The position numbers and the translations under genes are program-made. The notes under the pieces were generated by a model. The model was not told the origin of the DNA. It saw only the letters and a list, made by a program, of their open reading frames with translations, and ran no database searches. DNA of 64,000 nt from Mya arenaria (taxonomy: Eukaryota; Mollusca; Bivalvia; Myida; Myidae), in assembly GCF_026914265.1 (NCBI RefSeq), contig NC_069129.1:15487571-15551570 (forward strand), in the 5' to 3' direction. This document shows positions 1-11,650 of the stretch, piece after piece (positions within the stretch are counted from its first letter, which is position 1; each line of letters starts with the position of its first letter).

Positions 1-384
1 TCTCAGTCAATATCGGGAAAAATACAATATTAAGATAAAAATGCACTATTTCGGACTATAAATTAGGGGAGTCTAACCCCCACCCCGGTCCAACATTTTA
101 AGCCATTCAATTTCTGTTCTGAGGGAGGGACGGATGTGGAAAGATTAAGCCCATGAGTTTCACGTACCCCTTCTTAAGTCAATTCCTGGATCTGCCACTG
201 ATATCTGTAATCAGATTTGTTGTTTCATAATGTTATTGTTCCTTTAAACAGTTTAAACCTTTTATGTCATCAACATAAACAGACGCATGTTCAGTAAAAA
301 AATACTCTGTATACAACGTTCTCGTACTCCAGAGCGATGATGCTATGCATTATATTTATCACCATCTGACTGACTGAGTAACTG
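1..384. other. Non-coding, nothing recognised
   Basis: AT-rich sequence without a supported gene, RNA or repeat boundary. Confidence 0.4.
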
Positions 385-730
385 CCAAAACTTTTCCGTT
401 TAAAGAGACTCTCTCATGTTTTGGCACCAAACATATTTTTTCTCGTAATGCATCTGAAAACACTTACATGTATATTTATTTTACTCCTTGGTACTGAAAT
501 TGCAGAAATAACAGTAACCAGGTTGATTTTCTTACTTCAATTGCATTTTTTAAAAACGATTGAAGTAATGGAAGTTATTGGTTTATCACGTGATTATGTC
601 AATCAACTGATTGTGCAACAGCCTTTTGTTGAATCGGATTAGTAACGCATTTCCAAATATTGGACTTCAAAGACTATATGTTAGCACATATCAACATTTA
701 TTGAAGGGTTTCAGCCATCAATAGCTTAGC
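385..730. repeat. MITE-like repeat, copy 1 (family shared with 20.8 kb)
   Basis: From about 400 the sequence aligns with 20,760-21,060 in the same orientation. Shared landmarks are CTCATGTTTTGGCACC, the TAATGCATCT block, GAAATTGCAGAAA versus GAATTGCAGAAA, and the CCTTTTG...TTGGACTT stretch. The 20.8-kb copy has matching inverted ends and this copy seems to lack the right end. The 73-codon open frame inside it is not considered a gene. Confidence 0.5.
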
Positions 731-925
731 TTTAACACTTCGTTTGATACGCCATACATCTATAAAATCCAAGTAAAAGATGCATTTTTAAAACCCTTAA
801 CGCTTCGCTTATATTCACTCAAAAACTCATGTTCGAAAGATTTAAAAAAGTATGTCATAATCATATCCTCTTTAGCGGCTGAGGAAGCCGGTCCAAACTA
901 TTCACATACTTTCCGAGTTTCTTAA

Positions 926-2790
926 TACGAGGGTATAGCCAGAAGTTCGTGGAATTCCTTAATACAATCAACACATTTCAATATTTTTCAACGAACGTCA
1001 CCTCGCTATAAAATCTATTTCAGCTGTAAATGACATAGAAAACTTCAAACTGATACATCAAATATAAAGGAAATTACAGCTTTTTCATTAACATGAGATC
1101 AGTATAGCCCGCGCAGTTCAAACGTCAGAATCTGACGTCAACGTCATAACTTATCAAAGAAAGAGCCGTTCGCCGCAATACAACGTCGAAGTCTCGCTAC
1201 CCACTGCCGCTAAATGTCACTAAACCACTCTGACTTGTAAAAATACAGGCGTGTCTGAGCTTCACTCTGTAGCGCCTGAAAGTCATTGAAGCGTTTACCT
1301 TTAGTTCACATTTAAGTTTCGGAAATAGGGCAAAATCGCATGGTGGTAGGTCTGGCGAATAAGGGGGGGGGGGGGGTGGGGAAGGATCTCCGCTTCAAGC
1401 TGGATTGTCGCGGTAGTATGTGCCTCCTCCGATCTATGCGCTGATGCATTTTCCTGGTGAAGAATCCACCCATCATGCAACGCCAGTGGTCTTTTAAATG
1501 CCATCGCCCTCTACAAGTCAGGCCTCAAAACCTTAAATGGAGAACATAACTGAGGCTTATAACATTTGTCGCGTTTTGCGTACTTCGTCAAATATAATTA
1601 AAACTAACACTTATTCAATCCCATATTTTTAATCATAAACTTTTTAAAACATTGTTTTATGCAGATTTTATCAAGTCCTAAATATTGATAAAAATGAATT
1701 TTGTTATATATCACTTTACCTTTTAGTAGGAAGCACCCGTCACAGAGTGGCTCTGCGGAACTGCATGGAGTAGGATAACACCGTGCACATCAAAGAAGAA
1801 AATGAACATATACTTTCCTATCGAGCAGGATGGTCGTGCCTTCTTCGGAGGCGGGGAACCGGTAGTCTTCCATTGACTGCTTTGCTGTTTTGTCTCAGGG
1901 TCGAAATAAAACAGTCAGGTTTCATCGCAAGTGACTATCTTCTCAAGAAAACGGTTTCCTTCCTTTTAGTACCGAGCTAAGAATCGGCGTGATTCCCGTA
2001 CTCTTTTGCTCATCTCATCTTCTGTCAGCAGCCGTGGAACCCAACGCGCACTCACTCGACTCATTTCCAAACTGTCTTTCATTATCCTCCGTACCGACCC
2101 ATAACTCATGTCCAACATCTTGCATATTTCATAAAGAGTGACTCGACGATCAGCGTCAACGATGTTTTTCACGGCCTCGACGTCACACACCGTAGTTTGT
2201 GAAACCGGTCGCCCAGACCTCACGTCGTCACAAATGCTTTCCCGCCCCTCACTGAACCGCTTGTGCCACTTGTAAACGAGCATTCGCTTCACTTGAGTTT
2301 CACTCGATGCTTCATTCATCAGTTTAAGTGTTTGCGATGGAGTTTTCCCTAGGTTTACACAGAACTGTATCACTGCCCGTTTTATCAATCTGTCTTCTGG
2401 CGTCATTTTAAACAAAATTTAACTATTCCGTTCAAGCTAAAATGTTTCCTTTGAAATAAACAAACAAACGCACTGACTTAAAACTTCACTTCATCACACG
2501 TTATTAACGTCACGTCAAATGTGCAAACCTTCGCGCCGTTTTATTGGTTTCAATGTGATTGGTCAACAAAACAATATATTGCCATGGGTTATTTTAGCAA
2601 CTGCGGAGGAATGCGCGACCACCTGTTTCCATAGTGATCACTACGTTGTCGTTATAACATGCTTTACGATGAATCTCGCATTCTTAATTTCAAATTACCT
2701 GATTATTATTGTATGAAAGTTTAAAAGATATGCTGCATATTGTTTTCATTTTATCAAGCTTTTCCACGAACTTCTGGCTATGCCCTTGTA
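926..2790 (-). mobile_element. Mariner-family (Tc1/mariner) DNA transposon, decayed
   Basis: Both ends are visible. TACGAGGGTATAGCC at 926 continues into AGAAGTTCGTGGAA, and the reverse complement lies at 2762-2790 with 27 of 29 positions identical. Each end is bordered by TA, the expected target duplication. The element (928-2788) is about 1.86 kb, longer than the usual ~1.3 kb. It has ~380 bp of non-coding sequence ahead of the transposase start, ~215 bp after its end, and an AT-rich insertion inside the transposase. The transposase is broken, so the copy is inactive. Confidence 0.85.
1144..2406 (-). pseudogene. Mariner transposase, inactivated
   Basis: A DDE transposase that would cut and paste its own element. 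The first ATG is at 2406. About 146 intact residues give the N-terminal helix-turn-helix half, including RSGRPVS and RVSARWVPRLLTEDE. A stop follows at about 1966, then the same frame resumes and carries the first catalytic Asp in TCDET, where the next Trp is TGA. The frame runs on through FDVHGV...HAVPQSHSVTGASY. An AT-rich insert occupies roughly 1545-1730. Beyond it WILHQENASAH aligns with the usual HxDNAxxH block, with Glu where the second Asp is expected. A poly-G/C run near 1361-1380 shifts the frame before the third-Asp region (SPDLPPCDFALF). The C-terminus WFSDI-stop-RQWVARLRRCI ends at 1144. Confidence 0.85.
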
Positions 2791-3705
2791 TATAAATCTC
2801 TAAATTTGCCAAATAAAATTCAACATGGGTAAACAATTATAAAAAAAATACGTATTTTATGTATTGTAACATATTTATAAAAAATAGTCACTTGAATCAA
2901 ATGAACATTTTTAATGTACTTTCTTTCTCGCGGAAAGTGGACATTTCATCTTACTCCAACAAGTGTGGGGTATGGTTGATTCTCTTCGTGACTGAAATCA
3001 ACTTTTTTAAACACTTGGTGCATTTCAAATGTAGTCCATATAAACATCCCCTTCAGATTCTTTGACGATTGCATTTCCATGGGAGATCACTGCGTAGGAT
3101 AAACATACAAGTGTTGTTTAGCCACACTGTGGTTTCAATTATGTCAGGGGCGTAGCTACCCCTCTATTCATGAGGATTCATAAATGTGCTGGGGGTTCGG
3201 GGCAAACTTGAAAATTTTGAAAACCATGGTGCAATCTAGTGCATTCTGGGCGTTCCAATGTGCATTATTTAGTACTGGAAAATAACCAGTTTTAGATTCA
3301 TGTAGTCAAGTTCGCATACTGCAACTTTGGTTGATTTTTTTTTGTAAGAATCATGTGGATTCAGCCGCGTATTCACGTATAGGCGGCTACACGCCTGTAT
3401 GTTGTGCATATGAATGTATAATTTGGTTTAAATGATGCATCCTTAATATAACACCTCCTTGCTGCTACACCAATAGAAACTTCATGGGATGTTAATAGTA
3501 AAAGAACTAGCACTGACGTTCCCATTTTTGTCTGGGTCATTTAAATAATAGAAAACAATTTACAAGATAAACAAATTTGTTTTGACTTCTTTAATGAATT
3601 ATATAAAAACATTCTAAAAAGATATCACGACACTTTTAAACAATAAGTATGGTTGTTAATTAAACAGTATGCTAGCTTTTTTTACAGCGGTCTTAAAAGG
3701 TGTAT
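2791..3705. other. Non-coding spacer
   Basis: AT-rich sequence between the mariner and the first TTAAAGCTGCA MITE. The 68-codon open frame at 2859-3065 shows no protein-like features. Nothing else is supported. Confidence 0.4.
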
Positions 3706-4058
3706 TTAAAGCTGCAATCTCACCGATTGATCGTTTTGACTACCGGTACTCTTTTATTGTTTGTCTATAAATGGACATTTTTTTTGCATAAATGTCTAGA
3801 CCCAATTTTAAGTGATATAAGACTGCTGAAAAAAAGATCAGATTGCAGTTTATCATATTTATGTTAAAAAAATGATGTTTTATGGCTAAAAGCATTACGA
3901 ACAATTTAATGTAAATGAAATTTTCGGCACTTTTACATTTCTGATGGTTTCTATTGTGAATTATCTAATATGACTGAATTAAAGGAATGATAACCAAATC
4001 AGCAGATTTTGAGACAATTTTGTGTCTTAACTGACAATCTGTAAGAGTGCAGCTTTAA
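3706..4058. repeat. MITE, TTAAAGCTGCA family, copy 1
   Basis: Starts TTAAAGCTGCAATCTCACCG and ends with the inverted counterpart GTAAGAGTGCAGCTTTAA, 353 bp. The internal part (ATAAGACTGCTGA, AAAAGATCAGATTGCAG) recurs in the 4.5-kb copy. There is no coding capacity. TTAA at the ends suggests a TTAA target, but this is not proven. Confidence 0.75.
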
Positions 4059-4511
4059 GTGTTGATCTAAAGCTTCATATACACATTGTTATATTGTCAA
4101 TAACTGTTTAAAAGGTCTCATGTACTAAATAAGATAATAATTTTCATACAATATCTAAAATTGATCATAATAAATAAAGTACCATTATACCTATTTCTTA
4201 AAAGTGCCGTTTCTCATCTGACAATACCATTCAAAGCCATCATTTCAACTATGAATTTATTTTTAACTTTCAACTTTCTATAGCATATGCAACAAAATAT
4301 ACCAAAAATACAAGCCATGAACAATATGATTGTTCAACTTGCATTATTTTTGACCTTTTGAAACGACCATTTTCCAGTTTTGTCTATTTGTAAGTTATGC
4401 CCTGAGGAATAAAGTATGACTGTATGAATCATAAAAAGCAATAAAAACACTAAAAATATGCCCCAACCCCTGTAATTTCTAATACAGTAGTAAAATCAAG
4501 AAATTAAACAT

Positions 4512-4819
4512 TTAGAGCTGCACTCCCACAGATATACCGTTTTCACAACTTTTTTTGTTTTTGAATGAGCAATTTTTTGCGTAATTATCTGCAAACCAAT
4601 GATAAAAGATTGCTGACAAAAGATCAGATCACAGATTTCATATTTCCGTTCGAAAATTAATGTTACTAACGGTTTAAGAAAAGTGCATAAAACATCAATG
4701 TTTTAACTTAAATAGAAAAATCTGCCATTTAATTTTTCGCAAAAATTGGATGGTTCCAATCCAAGACATAAAATGAGAAAAGTTGTCAAAACGTCCAAAA
4801 TGTGAGAGTGCAGCTTTAA
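4512..4819. repeat. MITE, TTAAAGCTGCA family, copy 2
   Basis: Left end TTAGAGCTGCACTCCCACAG and right end TGTGAGAGTGCAGCTTTAA are inverted repeats, 308 bp. The interior is itself partly palindromic: GATTGCTGACAAAAGATCAG in the left half mirrors sequence in the right half. Confidence 0.75.
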
Positions 4820-5400
4820 CGTTTGAAAGTAACTCTGTTTGCCTCGTGCCCCTAAACAGGGTTTAATTATATTTAATGCCCAGTGGGTTTGTCCCTGTAT
4901 ATTTGATTGTATGATTGCAGTAATGGATACTGGTCTAATTATCTTCTGACAATTTTTCACCAATTTTAAAGAAACAGAAAACACATATTAATCTCATATG
5001 ACGCTGTACAATTTAATCTCATTCATTAGGATGAGAAAAATTCCCTAAAAATATTAATTGTGGAAACATATCTCATTTAAATACATACAGGAAATGGCGA
5101 CATCATTTACCCTTTAGTATGAAAAATGCAGTTTCCTGATATTTGAATAGCGGTTCTTTATTTAAGCATCTCAATTCATTCAACATACACATAGTATGTA
5201 TCAAGTTTCAAAGGGAACCAAATCATCGTAACGATGGTTTTCAAAGCAAATAGATTCACACTCTTGACAAACTTCTTTTCCTAGTTTCAACTTTTGAGAC
5301 TTTTTGATGAGCCTGCACCTTCCCCCTCTTATGCTGTGGCTTCAAGCAATAAAGCTACCAGCTCAAGTTGCACAACTGGTGAACAAGACTGCTGATAGTC
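4820..5400. other. Non-coding spacer
   Basis: No gene or repeat boundary supported between the MITE and the DUF7869-like fragment. Confidence 0.35.
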
Positions 5401-5414
5401 GACAAACTGCACAC

Positions 5415-5675
5415 CTGATGCCATGATAAATCATGTCCATCGACTTCCAGAATGAAGAAATGACGCAGCACAGAATTGATTTCAATTGGACCTCTCTGTA
5501 CTTTCATCCCCTTGTTGTAGTCAAAGACTATATCTAAGTGTGCAGTGCGGGATCTTGAGAAGCTTTCTGAAGTAAGTTTGGCAGAGTGTGAAACTCCTGT
5601 CTACTCATATGCCTGGACACATGTGATCTATGTCTTCTTGTGTGTGCCCAACCTCACCTGAATTTTTTTAGAGGA
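5415..5675 (-). pseudogene. DUF7869-like fragment, frameshifted
   Basis: Read on the minus strand, about 5665-5610 gives EVGHTQEDIDHM. This resembles the VGHTHEDID signature I remember from DUF7869 proteins, which are common in aquatic-animal genomes and often repeat-associated. The frame then breaks. Other frames give RQEFHTLPNLLQKAS and, in 5415-5600, a 62-codon open stretch containing AHLDIVFDYNKGMKVQRGP. The 5415-5600 block is also bordered by AG and GT and follows in phase from the candidate exon at 6553-6659, so it could instead be an exon of that gene. The family call rests on one motif and was not searched. Confidence 0.35.
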
Positions 5676-6144
5676 AGTTAGTGCTTGATTACAAGTCAAT
5701 GTGACAAAACAAGGTCTTTCATTTATGCCACCAAGAACTAGTATTCCAAGTTTCATAACTCCTATGTTAACTCAAAGCAATTGAGCAGAAACTGTTTGGT
5801 AATTAATTTTAAGTCACTGCTTCCACTTATACTATCAGTAATATTGAACGTGAACCGACTGACCCAAATGCTATTCTAAATAATTTTTATGTGCAGAAAC
5901 CTTAATCCTATTGACACAAAAGTAATCCAATTGTATGTCTTCACAAAACATTCTACAACAATATTTTGTCAATTTAACTCAAAGATTGATTATTGTTTTT
6001 TGTCAGACAAACACAGAGATGGCCCTATATCGCTCACCTGATTTGAGAAAGGATTCTAACTTAGTTATTGTTTGGACACTAACTGGACACTTTTGGTCTG
6101 ACTTTATCATGCTGCTGGTGAAAATATTAAAAGTCCCTAAATAA

Positions 6145-6552
6145 TGGGCTTACAAAAACATGAAAAAAATGTATTTGTTTAAAAATTACAAAGGGCCATA
6201 ACTCTTACAATATTTAAGTTTGTATTGAGCAGAATAAAAGGCTTTGCCTAAAATACAAACTTAAAACTATATTTACAAGTAAAACAAAAAAATCTACAAA
6301 TATGTTTTTTGTATCTGGTTTTTGAGAGAGAATGATCGGAAGAAAACATCACACATTCACAATCATATTAAAAAATAATTTAGTTTTTTTTTTTTTAAAT
6401 TATATTCTATTTCAAAAACACTGCAAAAGACAAGACACTTACGTTTCAATTTCTTGATTTAATACATTGATGATTATCAATTCTTATGAAGCGAGATGGG
6501 TCTTACACTCTAACCAGTGCAACGTGCATGTTCTTAGTTGCTCAGTTATTAC
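6145..6552. other. Non-coding, nothing recognised
   Basis: AT-rich, with homopolymer A/T runs around 6380-6400. No supported feature. Confidence 0.35.
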
Positions 6553-9500
6553 CTTTCTTAAAATTCTCCTCTTGATCTGAGCCACGCCAAAATGATGGGA
6601 GATGCTTTTGTTGTCTTTTCCATCGGAATGTATAGCACCTCTGTGTTTCTGTTTGTCTCCTGAAATAGTAAAAGTTTATTAATAATAATCACAATAATAA
6701 TAATCAGTGACTTTTACTGAAATTATTTTCACCGATTGTGCCTTGCACATTGGGGAACAAAGTTGACTTCTGAGGAGAAGATTTTTCCATATAGCAAAAA
6801 GTAGCTCCGCACCCTGGAGCAATGTTTTTTATGAATCAATATCCGGTGAAAAAAATTCATACAGGGTATTGAAACATTTTTTTGCTTCAAATGAAGACTT
6901 TTAAAAAAGATAACTTAACTAGCTCTTCATCATATTAAATAAAAATTAGCAGTCTATGCCGCACACGGAGCCCCGCATTTGATCTTTTACCATAGTTTGA
7001 TTGAGAGTTAAGTTTCACATCGACAAGTCTTTACAGGTCTATTAAAGCTGCACTCTCACAGATTGAACGTTTTGAAAAAGGTTATAATTTTTATCTTGGA
7101 ATGAACCAATGTATGCAAAATGCATGGAAACCTGTGATATAAGACGGCTGACAAAAAATGTCTTTGAATTCCCGTCAAACATGTCCGAACCAAATTCAAA
7201 CTTTGGATAATCACTGTGATTCACGATGAAATTCAGCACTTCTTGCCCAGTATATATACGTTTACTTTAAGCGGAAGGCAAATTAAAACAAACACATTTG
7301 TCCGAAAATTAATCAAACTTTAAATGGTAGTAGAATTGTCATTTGTTCATGTAATTTTCAAGAATCAGGAAGGGAAATAAATGTTCTCATGTTGCCAATT
7401 TAGTCTCGATCATCTAGACGCTTGTATCCAGATTTATATCGTTCATTGACTCTAATTAGAGCGGCTTCATGATTGACACTAGCCGGTTCTTTGATAATTG
7501 TTACGATCGAACAGTGGTTGAAAATGTAAAGTGAGACCAGTTTTTTACCTATTATTGAACAAACTGTTATGTTGGCAGGACTGTCCTCCTCAGCAATGCA
7601 AAGAACAACAATGACTGGCTGGCACTCTGTAAAATGGCGATTAAAACATTATGTCCAATTAAAACTGTCCCATTCTAAACAATCCATCAGCAATATATAT
7701 AAATGAGCTGCGCCATGTGGAAATGTGTCTTGGGAAGTTGACATCATTCCATGTAATGATGTCATAAAGATGAGCAGAAGACATTACTTACTATGCAGTA
7801 AAAGTTCTTACTTTAACAGTAAAGATATCTTTTTTTGAGAAAATTAATCAAAGTGAGCTCTTTTATGTCATGTTTCTACAGTACCGTAGGTCTTGTACAC
7901 ATCTATGTTACATATATAAATAATAAACAGGAATAAAATGAGGAGTTGTGTACACACTAATTCCTCCTTATGTACTGTGTAACTCAAGAAAAACAATTCA
8001 TAATTCTAGTAAAAACAATCCATAATTCTAGTAAATCTCTAGAATTCCCTTACTTTTCTCGCTGTACAAAAATGAATGAGGAGTTGCAAACAAGCAGGGC
8101 CATAAAACTTTTGCCATTTAAACTGTACCACAACAGCAATTTAAAGACAGTGATACTCATTGATGGAATAGGCACTTAGACAGCTACATTTTCTGAGAAA
8201 TGGAGATCAGACTAAATTCTCCAGAGATAATTTATAGCTTTATTGGAAATAAAGAACATGTTACAGTGTTTATGTTAAACCTGTTACTTATCCCTGATTT
8301 AACACAATCATTACCTTCAAAATGGTGATAAAATAAAAACAAATATACCTTATTAAACACTGTTTACTATCACATCTGTACCCCCCCCCCCCCTCCCCCC
8401 TTCTTACATACCTAAGCGGCTCTTACCAAAGTAAAGAATGAAAGGTCCACAAGGCCAATTATAAACCATGAACCATGAGAATCCTGTTTACTAATTTGAT
8501 TTTAAATCACCCAAAAGGCTTTCTACACATAATGGTTCCTTAATTTAAATCTAGCCTCCAAAGTTGTGATTTCATTGAAAGACTTGAGATACCTTATTTA
8601 AAAAAATGACGAAAGGAAAGCTTAAACGCAGAAGTCTGGACGGGTATACGAGCCTGGAAATAAATACACAAAAGCTCACCATGCTGCTAAGGATTCTTAT
8701 ATAATTCCAGGCCCAAGTTCAGCTGGAGATGTTGATTCCACACGGCTGGATAACCGGCCCAGTGCACCCAAGCTTGGCAGTATATCTGCAAGAGGAGGGT
8801 GTATATCTGGGAAAACGCATTTATAATCAATTTGCGAAAGTTCTTATCCGCCATAAGTAGTGAACATGTATGTGGCTTATAGATCATCTGAAATGAAGTT
8901 TAATAAAGGAGACAAGGTTCGGTCTGGGATCTAAACCTGGATTTTGATGCTGAAATTGTAAGTTTTGTTCAAATGAAGTATAAACTTAAAGTGAGTACAG
9001 AGATATCTTGAAGCCCAGATTTATCACTTACCTGAAGTTTGTAGGGCTACAATTTGCTGTAAACTGCAGGAACTGTCCCCATGAGCCTTTTGTCTGTTAG
9101 GGGAATGGTGGCTTAGGTGATTGGTGGTACCACTCTGCATTTCTTATCCACACACAACACAGTGTATCTGAAAATGACAGAGAATGGCCATGCACTTATG
9201 AAAGCTATGCTAGAAATACGCCGTTATGAGTGTATCAGATGACATTTCCACACAGAAATTGTGAGGCCACCAATACAGCAGTACTGACATCAATGACGAA
9301 AACATATATATCTGTCATGGAGCTGTGCTGGTTCTGTGGCGTCAAAACCACTGCAACTTGGCAATTCACTAGAAACATCTTTTCAGAAAAAAGAAACAAC
9401 CAATACTGGGTAGCCTTTGTCACCCAGTGAACACCCAGAGCATCTTGTTACTTTGAGCATCTATTTACTTAGAAGTACAATGTAGCGTCATTAAGATCTC

Positions 9501-9914
9501 AAATTAACAAAAAAGTGTATCCGAAAGCTTTAAATACTGAACGAAGTGTAACTTTGAGGCGGGCTGCGAGCAAATACTTTAAAGGGCAGAAATCTCCCAG
9601 AAGTTTGAAAAGATTATGCAAAGCTCTAGCTTGATGAATTTGGCCCAATTTCAAATTGTTACTCAGTAACACGACGTTGTAAATTTAATCAAACATCAAT
9701 ATAGTTACACAGGAAAATAAGAAATAGCTTTAAACTCTCTCACATTCAAGGCAGAGCGAAACACGAATTGTATTGCGTGTCCAGGGGGGGGGTCCCAAGG
9801 ATATCTTGACGCAACTTACCATAGCCGCCTTGCGTTTTTGTTCACAAAGCCCGCACACACAGTTCATTCTCAGTTTGCATGTTGTGTACTGAAAAGTTCC
9901 AGCTTTCCATGACA
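6553..9914 (-). pseudogene. Unrecognised spliced gene or young pseudogene, four candidate exons
   Basis: Four minus-strand blocks have AG/GT borders and compatible phases: 9820-9914 (SWKAGTFQYTTCKLRMNC then VCGLCEQKRK, Cys-rich), 9032-9167 (HCVVCG, stop, EMQSGTTNHLSHHSPN), 7549-7626 (QPVIVVLCIAEEDSP), 6553-6659 (DKQKHRGAIHSDGK). Phase runs 0, 1, 1, 0 without conflict. The only break is one in-frame TAA at the eighth codon of the second block. The donors are GTAAGT, GTAAGT, GTAAAA and GTAATA. I recognise no family. The blocks are short, so chance openness cannot be excluded. The next compatible block downstream is 5415-5600, and a large stretch without a supported exon separates 7626 from 9032. 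Confidence 0.3.
7042..7170. repeat. MITE, TTAAAGCTGCA family, truncated copy 3
   Basis: Begins TTAAAGCTGCACTCTCACAG and keeps the GATATAAGACGGCTGACAAA block, then loses similarity. No right terminus is found nearby. It lies in the large intron of the candidate minus-strand gene. Confidence 0.6.
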
Positions 9915-11650
9915 CTCGCAATAAACCTATCCATGAATTAAAACAAATAAACAAATAACTACCAGGTAATTATGGAAATATAAATGTCATTTTTTACTTA
10001 AATTATTGATAAATACAAATTATATTGCAGTCAAACTGGATAAAATATCAGGAAAATGTGTCCTGTTCCAAAAAGTGTGTTTTGAAGTTGCAGACAATAG
10101 TCCAAAGACCACGAATTTAAGTGTTCAAACAGGGGCAGGCAAATCTTAAAAAAAAATCAATATTTTAAAACTTAAATAAAACTAAAATTATACAAACCTT
10201 ATATAAATCATGTGTTAACTTGAAAATACATACAAGAATACAATGTACACATAATCAAATGCTACCTCAGAGAAAAAAATTTTTTCAAGAACTACTTAAA
10301 GGGGTACTGCAACCCGCAAGCCTTTCGTTGTGGGCCGACACCTTTAAACCTCTTTCCCGCACATTAATTAAACACGTCTTATGTTTTGTCAGTGCCGGTT
10401 TTGATGACCAGTATAAATCCAAAAGCAGTTTTTCCGCCAAAATTTACCCAAATGATTTGGATGAATGCTTAACAACAAAGTGCAGTGTACACAATCAAAT
10501 AAAGTATTTAGTGTTCCAGAAATAATGAGCAATCTGAAATCTGACCCCTTACATTCCTTAAATATTCACAAAGTGTTAAGTTCTTGTGTTTGTTATCTTT
10601 TTATGATTCAAATGGTAAAAAAATGGTGCAAATGTGAGAAGCCCTGAAGAAGAAAACTGTTATTTTAATAGAAATAGTGATGAAACCACTGACATTATGT
10701 TTACTTAGCAACTAAAGCAACAGACCAACCAGACCTACCAGTATGCTAATCTATATTTAACTGCTAAATTTTAAAAACCCAAAACATACAGATAAGATCT
10801 GTGGCACAGTTGTTTACATTGTGTGATTTAAATGCATATATTTTTGTTGGTGATTAGTTTAAATCCAACTGAAGCAATCTCTTATCAATATAAACCTTAG
10901 TTCATCCAACAAATAAAATATTTGAATGTTAGAAGATTTGTTTTCAGAAGATCAGCAATAATGTTTTTTCTTTAATTGTCTCAATGAAAAATGTAATGTT
11001 CAAGTTTATAGGCGCTGTTTTATCTGAGAATTTCCCTGGGTGTGAACCGCTTACTGTGTCCAAGTTATCCAAGCTGGATCTAAGACATTACTACAATATG
11101 GGCAATTTGCTCTGCCATTTTTATAGATAATACCCGGTAGTGTATTCCAAAGGTATTCTTTTGGTACATTGAACTCACAACAATATTTGAACTTCTGACG
11201 TCCAGCACCGCTGTCAGATTATCTAATACAACCACTATGCCATTGCATGCTCTTTACTGAACGAAAGATAAATGAATACTCACAATTTTGAACAGTATTT
11301 TTTTGGTCACAGCTCTGATAGCAACCTTTTAACCCCACTTAAACCTGTCTTCCCTATTTGGCAAACAGAGAATTTTTAGAAAATTTGTTATCTGATGATC
11401 CTGTAAATTTTGTGTGGATTGACTAAATACTGTTCAAATTTAGCAAATCAAAACTAACATTTTGGGTTTATTCAGTGTAGACCCTAAAATATAAATTTTG
11501 ATTTATAAGTATGTAGGTTTGTTTAAAAGCTCAGTACAGTTTACTTTACTTGCTAAGTTATCCAATTTCTGTAAAAAAATATTACTAAACTTGACTATAA
11601 AATACTGTAGGGGGGCGTGTCGTAAAGTTAAGAAAAAATCCAAATAATGC
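9915..11650. other. Mostly non-coding; possible MITE fragment at 10.28-10.46 kb
   Basis: At about 10,296 a stretch starting TTAAAGGGGTACTGCAACCC has the look of the short TTAA-ended repeats seen elsewhere in the window, but no matching right end was found. The overlapping 101- and 60-codon frames lack protein-like features. The rest is unassigned AT-rich sequence. Confidence 0.3.

Noticed and set aside
8687..8887. 66-codon minus frame bordered by TTTCAG and ATG|GTGAGC
   Set aside because: The borders look like splice sites, but no frame stays open to the donor and no phase fits the neighbouring candidate exons.
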